Source: an uncultured Lachnospiraceae bacterium (GTDB taxonomy: Bacteria; Bacillota; Clostridia; Lachnospirales; Lachnospiraceae). Taken from it: a stretch of 5,458 nt of DNA. The position numbers and the translations under genes are program-made. Where the stretch lies: positions 1 through 5,458 of the forward strand of contig CAMWSA010000279.1 in assembly GCA_947176785.1 (NCBI GenBank), given 5' to 3'. The notes below the pieces were generated by a model. The model was not told where the DNA came from. It worked only from the letters and a program-made list of their open reading frames with translations, and ran no database searches. Positions 1-4,569 of this stretch are shown here, piece after piece. Every line of letters starts with the position of its first letter. Positions within the stretch are counted from its first letter, which is position 1.

Positions 1-7
1 CTGAGAT

Positions 8-41
8 GTCTCGTGGGCTCGGATCTGTGTATAAGAGACAG
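8..41 (+). other. Residual Nextera/Tn5 sequencing adapter (artefact)
   Basis: This stretch matches the 34-nt Illumina Nextera read-2 transposase adapter, including the Tn5 mosaic end that finishes in TATAAGAGACAG, at 32 of 34 positions. The only differences are bases 24-25, TC here and GA in the adapter as I remember it. Bases 1-7 just before it would fall where the i7 index and flow-cell adapter lie. It sits at the very edge of the window, as an untrimmed adapter at a contig end would. I read it as library-preparation residue, not a transposon end. Genomic sequence probably starts at about base 42. Confidence 0.93.
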
Positions 42-144
42 GTGGCAAGTCGCCCTTGTTTTGTATATAGTGCCCCTCCGCTGTTTTCGGAAAGGGAGTT
101 TCGCCATCGCCTAAATAAAAATATATAGAAAGAAGGAGAAGAGT

Positions 145-1371
145 ATGACATTGGCAGAGGCAAAACAGAAGCTGGCCCAGTATGGTCAGGAGCATGTGCT
201 GAAGTATTACGAGGAATTGGATGCGGCAGGCCAGGAGGCGCTGCTTACGCAGATTGGGGAGACGGATATGAGCGTCCTGGCATCCTGCAAGCACAGGGAG
301 GAGCTTGTTAAGAAGGGGGAGATTACCCCATTGGCGGCTATGGAACTGGATGAGATCAACGCCAACCGGAAGAGTTTTACATCCACGGGTATCAAAGCTA
401 TCCATGACGGCAAAGTGGGCGCAGTGCTGCTGGCAGGCGGTATGGGCACCCGGTTGGGCTCCGACAATCCAAAGTGTATGTACAATGTGGGCATCAGCAG
501 GGAACTGTACATCTTTGAGTGCCTGGTAAATAACATGATGGACGTGGTGAGGCAGAGCGGCAGCTGGTTCCATCTTTTTGTCATGACCAGCGAGAAAAAC
601 AACGACACTACGATACAGTTCATGCAGGAGAAAAAATTCTTCGGGTATAATCCGGAATTTGTGCATTTCTTTAAACAGGAGATGGCAGCGGCAACGGATT
701 ACGAGGGCAGGATCTATCTGGAGGAAAAGGGCAGGCTGGCCACATCCCCCAACGGCAACGGCGGCTGGTTTATCTCCATGAAGAATGCGGGGCTGCTGGA
801 TCTGGTGAAAAAGGAAGGCATTGAGTGGATCAACGTATTTGCAGTGGACAATGTGCTGCAGCGGATTGCGGATCCCTGCTTCGTGGGGGCTACCATCCAG
901 AGGAATTGTGATGTGGGAGCCAAGGTGGTGCGCAAGAATGCCCCGGACGAAAAAGTGGGCGTGATGTGTCTGGAGGATGGCAGACCCTCCATCGTGGAGT
1001 ACTATGATCTGACCCAGGAGTTAATGGATGCCCGGGATGAAAAAGGCAATCCGGCGTATAATTTCGGTGTGATACTGAACTACCTGTTCCGCGTATCCGC
1101 CCTGGAGCAGCTGCTGGACGGCAATCTGCCGCTGCATATTGTGGAGAAGAAGATTCCCTGCCTGGATGAGGCTGGAGAGTTGATAAAGCCCCAGGAACCC
1201 AACGGTTACAAGTTTGAGAGCCTGGTGTTGGATATGATTCATCAGATGGGCAGCTGCCTGCCCTATGAGGTGGAGAGGAACCGGGAATTTGCTCCCATCA
1301 AGAACAAGACCGGCATTGACTCCGTGGAGAGCGCCAGGGCGCTGCTTCGGGAGAACGGTGTGGAACTGTAG
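145..1371 (+). CDS. UDPGP-family UTP:sugar-1-phosphate uridylyltransferase (UDP-glucose or UDP-GlcNAc pyrophosphorylase)
   Basis: A 408-residue cytosolic nucleotidyltransferase that should make a UDP-sugar and pyrophosphate from UTP and a sugar-1-phosphate. It belongs to the eukaryotic-type UDPGP family (GT-A-like Rossmann fold), not the shorter bacterial GalU family. Visible motifs are the nucleotide-binding loop LLAGGMGTRLGSDNPK (95-110), MTSEKNNDTT (147-156), KQEM (177-180), the sugar/uridine loop SPNGNGGWF (201-209), AVDN (233-236), NFGVI (306-310), EKKIP (334-338), KFE (357-359) and FAPIKNKTGIDS (382-393). The last motif resembles the FxPxKN motif of UDP-N-acetylhexosamine pyrophosphorylases more than that of UDP-glucose pyrophosphorylases, so the substrate stays open. 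About 90 N-terminal residues precede the catalytic loop, as is usual in the family. AAGGAG at 133-138, 6 nt before the ATG, supports the start. galE follows on the same strand 218 nt later with no clear terminator between them, so the two may be cotranscribed. The family call is firm; substrate choice is inference. Confidence 0.93.
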   Translation: MTLAEAKQKLAQYGQEHVLKYYEELDAAGQEALLTQIGETDMSVLASCKHREELVKKGEITPLAAMELDEINANRKSFTSTGIKAIHDGKVGAVLLAGGMGTRLGSDNPKCMYNVGISRELYIFECLVNNMMDVVRQSGSWFHLFVMTSEKNNDTTIQFMQEKKFFGYNPEFVHFFKQEMAAATDYEGRIYLEEKGRLATSPNGNGGWFISMKNAGLLDLVKKEGIEWINVFAVDNVLQRIADPCFVGATIQRNCDVGAKVVRKNAPDEKVGVMCLEDGRPSIVEYYDLTQELMDARDEKGNPAYNFGVILNYLFRVSALEQLLDGNLPLHIVEKKIPCLDEAGELIKPQEPNGYKFESLVLDMIHQMGSCLPYEVERNREFAPIKNKTGIDSVESARALLRENGVEL

Positions 1372-1449
1372 ACTGGTTATACTCATGAGCGGATACATTT
1401 TCGGAAAATCTTTTAGATAGTCAACGACTTTAGAAATTTCACTTGAAGC

Positions 1450-1482
1450 CTTGCGAAAATTTTCGCATATGGTTTTCGCAAG
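1450..1482 (+). promoter_or_regulatory. Inverted repeat with two mutually exclusive pairings
   Basis: CTTGCGAAAA (1450-1459) is the exact reverse complement of TTTTCGCAAG (1473-1482), giving a 10-bp stem with a 13-nt loop. The heptamer TTTTCGC also occurs in the loop (1460-1466), so GCGAAAATTTTCGC (1453-1466) is itself a perfect 14-bp palindrome. The 5' arm can therefore pair with either of two copies. It could be an operator for a dimeric regulator or a switchable RNA element in the galE leader. The sequence does not decide between these. Confidence 0.55.
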
Positions 1483-1548
1483 AGTTGAAGGTAGATATTT
1501 CAATTACATTTACTATAGCGTTCGTTAGTATAAGTACTGTTTGGCGCA

Positions 1549-1572
1549 ATATCGCAGGGCGTCCTGCGATAT
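1549..1572 (+). promoter_or_regulatory. Stable hairpin just upstream of the galE ribosome binding site
   Basis: ATATCGCAGG (1549-1558) pairs perfectly with CCTGCGATAT (1563-1572) around a GCGT tetraloop. Two further G-C pairs (1546-1547 with 1573-1574) form across a single bulged A. The stem ends 4-6 nt before the galE Shine-Dalgarno sequence and has no U tract, so it is not an intrinsic terminator. It may protect the mRNA 5' end, block ribosome access in some states, or be a dispersed palindromic repeat. Confidence 0.6.
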
Positions 1573-1577
1573 GCGGG

Positions 1578-1586
1578 AAAGGGGAG
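1578..1586 (+). promoter_or_regulatory. galE ribosome binding site, fixes the start at 1590
   Basis: AAAGGGGAG lies just before ATG 1590, with 3-7 nt of spacing depending on which part pairs with 16S rRNA. The encoded protein then begins MKILVAGGAGYIGSH, the normal first residues of GalE. The in-frame ATG at 1443 lacks such a site and would add 49 residues unlike the family. Confidence 0.85.
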
Positions 1587-1589
1587 AAT

Positions 1590-2606
1590 ATGAAAATATT
1601 GGTGGCAGGCGGCGCAGGGTATATCGGCAGCCACACGGTGGTGGAACTGCAGAATGCAGGCTATGAGGCAGTGGTACTGGATAATCTGAGCAATTCCAGC
1701 GAGAAGGTCCTTGAGAGAGTAGAGAAGCTCACAGGAAAAGCAGTGCCTTTTTATAAGGCGGATATTCTGGACCGGGTGGCTTTGGATAAAATATTTGATG
1801 AGGAAAAGCCGGATGCGGTGATTCATTTTGCAGGGCTCAAGGCCGTGGGCGAGTCCGTCCAAAAGCCCTGGGAGTACTATGAAAATAACATCTCCGGCAC
1901 GCTCACGTTGGTGGATGTGATGCGGCAGCATGGCGTCAAGAATATCATCTTTTCCTCCAGCGCCACGGTGTACGGAGATCCGGCCTTCGTGCCCATCACC
2001 GAGGAGTGCCCCAAGGGGCAGTGTACCAATCCCTATGGGTGGACCAAGTCCATGCTGGAGCAGATTTTGACGGATATACAGAAGGCTGACTCCGAGTGGA
2101 ACGTGATTCTGCTGCGGTACTTCAATCCCATCGGTGCCCACAGGAGCGGTACCATCGGAGAAAATCCCAACGGCATTCCCAATAATCTGATGCCCTACAT
2201 CACCCAGGTGGCAGTGGGCAAGCTGCCGCAGCTCAGTGTCTATGGCGATGACTACGACACGCCGGACGGCACCGGTGTGAGAGATTACATCCATGTGGTG
2301 GATCTGGCTCTGGGCCATGTGAAAGCCTTAAAGAAGATTGAAGAAAAGGCCGGTCTGAAGATTTACAATCTGGGAACAGGCACAGGCTATAGTGTGCTGG
2401 ATGTGGTGAAGAACTTTGAGGCAGCCAGCGGTGTCAAGATTCCCTATGTGATCAAGGGACGCCGGGCAGGGGACATCGCTTCCTGCTATTCGGACGCGGC
2501 CAGGGCCAGGGAGGAGTTGGGCTGGGAGGCCCAGTACGGCATCCTGGAGATGTGCGCCGATTCCTGGAGATGGCAGAGCCAGAACCCCAACGGATATGAG
2601 GAGTAA
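1590..2606 (+). CDS. galE: UDP-glucose 4-epimerase, probably also acting on N-acetylhexosamines
   Basis: A 338-residue cytosolic short-chain dehydrogenase/reductase that interconverts UDP-Glc and UDP-Gal using tightly bound NAD. The length equals that of E. coli GalE and the numbering runs in register. The NAD-binding glycine motif GGAGYIGS is at 7-14, the catalytic Ser is S124 in SSSATVYG (122-129), and the Tyr/Lys pair is Y149 and K153 in YGWTK. NPIGAH (179-184), RDYIHVVDLA (231-240) and NLGTGTGYSVL (260-270) are family signatures. Residue 299 is Cys (codon 2484-2486, in RRAGDIASCYSD). E. coli GalE has Tyr299 there, and the bifunctional human enzyme has the equivalent Cys307, so this enzyme should also accept UDP-GlcNAc/UDP-GalNAc. 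It sits downstream of the UDP-sugar pyrophosphorylase whose product it would epimerise. An intrinsic terminator follows 33 nt after the stop. Identity is near certain; dual specificity is inference from one residue. Confidence 0.98.
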   Translation: MKILVAGGAGYIGSHTVVELQNAGYEAVVLDNLSNSSEKVLERVEKLTGKAVPFYKADILDRVALDKIFDEEKPDAVIHFAGLKAVGESVQKPWEYYENNISGTLTLVDVMRQHGVKNIIFSSSATVYGDPAFVPITEECPKGQCTNPYGWTKSMLEQILTDIQKADSEWNVILLRYFNPIGAHRSGTIGENPNGIPNNLMPYITQVAVGKLPQLSVYGDDYDTPDGTGVRDYIHVVDLALGHVKALKKIEEKAGLKIYNLGTGTGYSVLDVVKNFEAASGVKIPYVIKGRRAGDIASCYSDAARAREELGWEAQYGILEMCADSWRWQSQNPNGYEE

Positions 2607-2638
2607 GGAGTTGTCCCACAATAAATTGTTATATAGTT

Positions 2639-2677
2639 CCGCATCTTCTGTTTTATCGGGGGATGCGGTTTCTTTTT
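2639..2677 (+). terminator. Rho-independent terminator of galE
   Basis: CCGCATC (2639-2645) pairs with GATGCGG (2662-2668). The stem can extend inward through two G-U pairs and one C-G pair to a 10-nt loop. TTTCTTTTT (2669-2677) follows at once. It begins 33 nt after the galE stop and closes the nucleotide-sugar unit. Confidence 0.88.
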
Positions 2678-2786
2678 GCGGAAATCCCCTATGCCATTTA
2701 TAGTAAAAGACTGCATTTTTTGCGTACAGGCGGTCGGGCGCGGCGGCTTACTAATGAGGGTGACTCTTCTATCCTGCAATTTTGAC

Positions 2787-2793
2787 AAGGAGG
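2787..2793 (+). promoter_or_regulatory. Consensus Shine-Dalgarno, fixes the start of the 87-residue gene
   Basis: AAGGAGG lies 8 nt before ATG 2802, an ideal site and spacing. In-frame upstream ATGs at 2676 and 2754 lack such a site, and the one at 2676 lies within the galE terminator U tract. I found no convincing promoter in the 124 nt between the terminator and the start codon. Confidence 0.82.
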
Positions 2794-2801
2794 AAGTACA
2801 T

Positions 2802-3065
2802 ATGGACCCAAAACAGGGAACGGAGGATGGGACAAAGAGAGCGGCGGCAGGCATAGTTGGGCTGGGAAACGATGCATTGCCAAAGGACTTCAGGGATACT
2901 ATATTACCGATTGTCTATTACGAGGGAATCGACAGGCGGACGGCGGGTATGCAGCTTCAGGACAGGGTGTTGGCTGTGGAAGGGATGGAAGACAATATTC
3001 CGAACTTTTCATATAAAGAATTGGAGCGTTACAGGGCAGCCCGCCTGCCAAAACCGGGGCAATGA
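2802..3065 (+). CDS. Hypothetical protein, 87 residues, unrecognised
   Basis: I do not recognise this protein. It is short and polar, with no membrane segment, signal peptide, cysteine or repeated unit. Visible blocks are a Gly/Ala-rich stretch AAAGIVGLGND (14-24), a central DFRDTILPIVYYEGIDRR (29-46) that is the most protein-like part, and a charged C terminus YKELERYRAARLPK (71-84) that could form a helix. The main evidence that it is a gene is the consensus ribosome binding site with ideal spacing before an ATG. It lies alone between the galE terminator and the convergent hemolysin III gene, whose stop is 73 nt away, and neither side suggests a function. A recently formed or lineage-restricted small gene is possible. 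Confidence 0.66.
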   Translation: MDPKQGTEDGTKRAAAGIVGLGNDALPKDFRDTILPIVYYEGIDRRTAGMQLQDRVLAVEGMEDNIPNFSYKELERYRAARLPKPGQ

Positions 3066-3138
3066 GAGTGAGAATATAGGAAGCGGACCTCCGCCCCGGC
3101 AGCAGGTGAGATTGGGAAAAGGGCTTGCTTAAAGGCTG

Positions 3139-3789
3139 TCATGCCACATACGCATACATAAAGATAAAGTGGCAGATGCTGCCTCCCATGACGAACAGAT
3201 GAAAGATTTCATGAGATCCGAAATACCTGTGATGGGCGTTGAAGACAGGGAGCTTCAACGCATAGATCACTCCGCCCGCGGTATAGATAATGCCGCCTGC
3301 CAGGAGCCAGAGGAAGGCAGCGGTGGGCAGAGTGTTCAACAGCTGACCGAATACCAGGACGCACACCCAGCCCATGGCGATATAGATTAATGAAGAAAAC
3401 CATTTGGGGCAGGTGATCCAGAATGCTTTGATCAGCATGCCGACAATAGCAATTCCCCATACCAGGGCCAGCATGGTATAGCCCAATGTGCCGCCTAATA
3501 CGATCAGACACACGGGTGTATAGGAACCGGCGATCAATACAAAAATCATCATATGGTCAATCTTGCGGAAGAACTTCAGCTTGGAGCCGCTCAGGTTTAC
3601 ACTGTGGTAAGTGGCGCTGGCACCATAGAGCAAGATCATACTGGCCATAAATACAGTCATGGCGGTCAGGGTGGTATGACCGCCGGATACGGCTGCCTTT
3701 ACCAGCAGCGGCATGGTGGCAAACACAGCCATCATCATGCCGATGAAATGGGTCAGGGCGCTGCCCGGTTCTCTGATTGTAATCTGCAT
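3139..3789 (-). CDS. Hemolysin III / TrhA family (PAQR) membrane protein
   Basis: A 216-residue integral membrane protein of the Hly-III branch of the PAQR superfamily, the same overall fold as adiponectin receptors. About seven hydrophobic helices lie near 12-32, 43-62, 79-99, 103-121, 128-150, 157-177 and 193-213. Family motifs are EPGSALTHFIG (7-17), GASATYHS (56-63), RKIDHMMIFVLIAGSYTP (75-92) and SHEIFHLFVMGGSICHF (192-208). By analogy with PAQR structures, H62, H193 and H197 would bind a metal with D78 close by, and all are present, so the site looks intact. Full length is normal for the family. GGAGG (3797-3801) lies 7 nt before the ATG. Despite the name, haemolysis is poorly supported for most members; bacterial homologues have been tied to membrane-lipid homeostasis. 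It is a single-gene unit with its own promoters and operator-like dyads and faces the 87-residue gene tail to tail. Confidence 0.95.
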   Translation of the reverse strand: MQITIREPGSALTHFIGMMMAVFATMPLLVKAAVSGGHTTLTAMTVFMASMILLYGASATYHSVNLSGSKLKFFRKIDHMMIFVLIAGSYTPVCLIVLGGTLGYTMLALVWGIAIVGMLIKAFWITCPKWFSSLIYIAMGWVCVLVFGQLLNTLPTAAFLWLLAGGIIYTAGGVIYALKLPVFNAHHRYFGSHEIFHLFVMGGSICHFIFMYAYVA

Positions 3790-3858
3790 AAGAACACCTC
3801 CGCTTAAAAGTCCCGCTGTAAAAAACAGCTGTTTTCCATTAATTAATTACTAGAATCT

Positions 3859-3888
3859 ATTATATGTAGTTTTTGAAACTACATTCAA
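3859..3888 (-). promoter_or_regulatory. Possible second promoter P2 of the hemolysin III gene
   Basis: On the minus strand a perfect -10 TATAAT (3859-3864) lies 18 bp downstream of TTGAAT (3883-3888; 4 of 6 matches to TTGACA). Transcription would start near 3852. The spacer is filled by the dyad at 3865-3883. It is weaker than P1 because of its -35, and may be used alternatively. Confidence 0.5.
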
Positions 3889-3916
3889 CATAGTTGAATA
3901 CTACACCTTGCAGGTG
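3865..3916 (-). promoter_or_regulatory. Array of three operator-like dyads over the hemolysin III promoters
   Basis: Three perfect inverted repeats stand side by side, each with a 3-nt centre. In + strand order they are TGTAGTTTttgAAACTACA (3865-3883), ATTCAACataGTTGAAT (3883-3899) and CACCTtgcAGGTG (3904-3916). The 17-19 bp sites with short spacers look like those of winged-helix regulators such as MarR-type proteins, but the binder is unknown and no regulator gene lies nearby. ACTACA recurs at 3878-3883 and 3900-3905, two helical turns apart, with its reverse complement at 3865-3870. Confidence 0.6.
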
Positions 3917-3926
3917 ATATTGTCAA
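3898..3926 (-). promoter_or_regulatory. Promoter P1 of the hemolysin III gene
   Basis: On the minus strand a perfect -35 TTGACA (3921-3926) is followed after exactly 17 bp by TAGTAT (3898-3903; 4 of 6 matches to TATAAT). Transcription would start near 3891, giving a leader of about 100 nt. The spacer contains the dyad CACCTtgcAGGTG (3904-3916), and the -10 overlaps the edge of the next dyad, so both are well placed for repression. Confidence 0.74.
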
Positions 3927-3937
3927 CCCCTTTTTGC

Positions 3938-3969
3938 AAAAAAGAAACTGCCATCATGCTTTGTGGCAG
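3938..3969 (-). terminator. Rho-independent terminator of the 88-residue gene
   Basis: On the minus strand CTGCCA (3964-3969) and TGGCAG (3948-3953) form a 6-bp stem with a 10-nt loop, followed by TTTCTTTTTT (3938-3947). It begins 9 nt after the stop codon of the 88-residue gene and ends 12 nt before the -35 of hemolysin III promoter P1, so the two same-strand genes are transcriptionally separated. Confidence 0.84.
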
Positions 3970-3977
3970 CTCCCAAT

Positions 3978-4244
3978 TCAGTCCTCTTCAATCACCTGGA
4001 TTTCCAGATAATCAAAAGGAATTTCTTCTATAAAATTGTCCTGACGGAATCGGGCCTTACTGTGGCGCTTGAATTCCGTCACAGTGGCATCCAGCCAGAT
4101 AGGCTTGCCCAAGTCAAACTCGTAGCAGACCTGATCCAGCGCCCGGAAGATTTTGTGGGTGCGAGTATCCTGGCTGTCATCAGCGATTACGGTATCCCGA
4201 AGCATTCTGTTATCTTTAAATTCTCTTGCCCATAGTCGAAACAT
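3978..4244 (-). CDS. Conserved-looking hypothetical protein, 88 residues
   Basis: The function is unknown. The protein is soluble, has no signal peptide or membrane segment, and is rich in charged and aromatic residues. Blocks that look conserved from memory of similar small Lachnospiraceae proteins are MFRLW (1-5), DDSQDTRTHKIFRALDQVCYE (22-42), FDLGKPIWLD (43-52), FKRHSKARF (58-66) and FDYLEIQVIEED (77-88, an acidic C terminus). One Cys (C40) is present, with no metal-binding pattern. GGAGG (4252-4256) lies 7 nt before the ATG, and a clean terminator follows the stop, so it is a complete monocistronic gene. The overlapping opposite-strand frame at 3963-4235 has no ribosome binding site and runs through this gene's terminator. 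Its upstream region carries a duplicated dyad, which suggests specific regulation. It is divergent from the alarmone synthetase gene; a functional link is only a possibility. Confidence 0.88.
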   Translation of the reverse strand: MFRLWAREFKDNRMLRDTVIADDSQDTRTHKIFRALDQVCYEFDLGKPIWLDATVTEFKRHSKARFRQDNFIEEIPFDYLEIQVIEED

Positions 4245-4254
4245 GTTTTTTCCT

Positions 4255-4271
4255 CCATGCGCATCGGCGCA
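4255..4271 (-). repeat. 17-nt self-complementary direct repeat, copy 1
   Basis: On the + strand this reads CCATGCGCATCGGCGCA, identical at 16 of 17 positions to the copy at 4311-4327. On the minus strand TGCGC and GCGCA pair around a CGAT loop. It abuts the GGAGG site of the 88-residue gene, sharing bases 4255-4256 with it, so a bound protein or folded RNA here could affect translation. Confidence 0.7.
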
Positions 4272-4310
4272 AATTCAAATTGAAAAGAGACCTGCTTATT
4301 ATATTTTACC

Positions 4311-4327
4311 CCATGCGCATCAGCGCA
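4311..4327 (-). repeat. 17-nt self-complementary direct repeat, copy 2
   Basis: CCATGCGCATCAGCGCA on the + strand, 56 nt from copy 1 start to start. The minus strand can form a 6-bp stem ATGCGC/GCGCAT around TGAT, using one base beyond the repeat. It lies about 20-36 nt downstream of the predicted start for the promoter at 4354-4382, and where a -35 would be for the TATAAT at 4298-4303. Confidence 0.7.
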
Positions 4328-4353
4328 TAGTGTATTCAGATAGACTCCTGCCC

Positions 4354-4382
4354 ATTGTATCATAGGAAAGGCAAATAGACAA
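4354..4382 (-). promoter_or_regulatory. Promoter of the 88-residue gene
   Basis: On the minus strand TTGTCT (4377-4382; 4 of 6) is followed after 17 bp by TACAAT (4354-4359; 5 of 6), with a TG extension (TGATACAAT). Transcription would start near 4347, so both repeat copies would lie in a leader of about 100 nt. Confidence 0.6.
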
Positions 4383-4518
4383 ATCTTTTATTCTCTGCGC
4401 ATATCTAAAGAGGCTTCCGCATAAACATAAATAGTGGGCTAAAATTTGTAAAAACCACCAACAATTATTAAAAAAGGATTAATATTTTGTGAAAAACATA
4501 CATTTTTGGAATACTTTG

Positions 4519-4527
4519 TGTTATACT
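4519..4527 (+). promoter_or_regulatory. Extended -10 promoter of the alarmone synthetase gene
   Basis: TGTTATACT has the TGn extension and 5 of 6 matches to TATAAT at 4522-4527, 42 nt before the start codon. No good -35 stands 16-18 bp upstream, which extended -10 promoters can tolerate. Transcription would start near 4534, leaving a leader of about 35 nt. This also argues against the GTG start at 4489, which would lie upstream of the promoter. Confidence 0.5.
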
Positions 4528-4558
4528 GATTTCAGTAAGAACAGCTTTGTGGAGCTAG

Positions 4559-4564
4559 AAGGAG
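4559..4564 (+). promoter_or_regulatory. Ribosome binding site, fixes the alarmone synthetase start at 4570
   Basis: AAGGAG lies 5 nt before ATG 4570. The alternative in-frame GTG at 4489 has no such site and would add 27 residues with no place in the family. Confidence 0.85.
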
Positions 4565-4569
4565 TACAT

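Larger units (their letters stand above)
1372..1589 (+). other. galE leader / intergenic region with two strong inverted repeats
   Basis: This 218-nt AT-rich gap lies between the pyrophosphorylase stop and the galE start. I see no intrinsic terminator with a U tract and no convincing -35/-10 pair; TATAAG at 1529-1534 has no matching -35 at the right distance. It holds the two inverted repeats listed separately (1450-1482 and 1549-1572). The galE reading frame stays open back to an ATG at 1443, but that stretch has no ribosome binding site and does not resemble GalE, so I treat it as untranslated. Confidence 0.6.
4245..4569. other. Divergent intergenic region between the 88-residue gene and the alarmone synthetase gene
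   Basis: This 325-nt AT-rich stretch separates two divergent genes. It holds the minus-strand promoter, two copies of a 17-nt repeat and an extra TATAAT (4298-4303, minus strand, no matching -35), and on the + strand an extended -10 at 4519-4527. The heptamer TGCGCAT recurs a third time at 4396-4402. I see no further gene in it. Confidence 0.7.

Noticed and set aside
74..96. Short GC-rich imperfect hairpin upstream of the pyrophosphorylase gene
   Set aside because: The stem needs a two-base bulge (TCCG/CGGA plus CCC/GGG) and has no U tract, so it is too weak to call a terminator or riboswitch.
1021..1503. Minus-strand frame of 160 codons across the end of the pyrophosphorylase gene and the galE leader
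   Set aside because: It is antisense to a clear gene for most of its length and shows no domain signal or ribosome binding site.
1443..1589. In-frame 49-codon upstream extension of galE
   Set aside because: There is no Shine-Dalgarno sequence at 1443, the residues are unlike GalE N termini, and the stretch contains both leader hairpins. Start 1590 has a site and the canonical first residues.
1500..2318. Long minus-strand frame of 272 codons opposite galE
   Set aside because: It is the shadow of a high-GC coding strand. It lacks a ribosome binding site and resembles no known family, while the + strand encodes an unmistakable GalE.
2676..2801. In-frame upstream starts (2676, 2754) for the 87-residue gene
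   Set aside because: The 2676 start lies in the galE terminator tail and neither has a ribosome binding site; AAGGAGG clearly serves 2802.
3083..3094. GCGGacctCCGC mini-hairpin in the convergent gap, considered as a shared terminator
   Set aside because: The stem is only 4 bp and no T tract follows on either strand.
3822..3835. Perfect palindrome AAAACAGCTGTTTT in the hemolysin III leader
   Set aside because: It is mostly A/T runs around CAGCTG, and GCTGT/ACAGC pairing nearby is short. It could be chance, and it lies downstream of both promoters.
4196..4265. Minus-strand ATG at about 4265 opening a short frame that overlaps the start of the 88-residue gene
   Set aside because: It gives only about 25 codons, has no ribosome binding site of its own, and conflicts with a well-supported start at 4244.
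4489..4569. GTG start that lengthens the alarmone synthetase by 27 residues
   Set aside because: It lies upstream of the likely extended -10 and has no ribosome binding site; the shorter product matches the family length.
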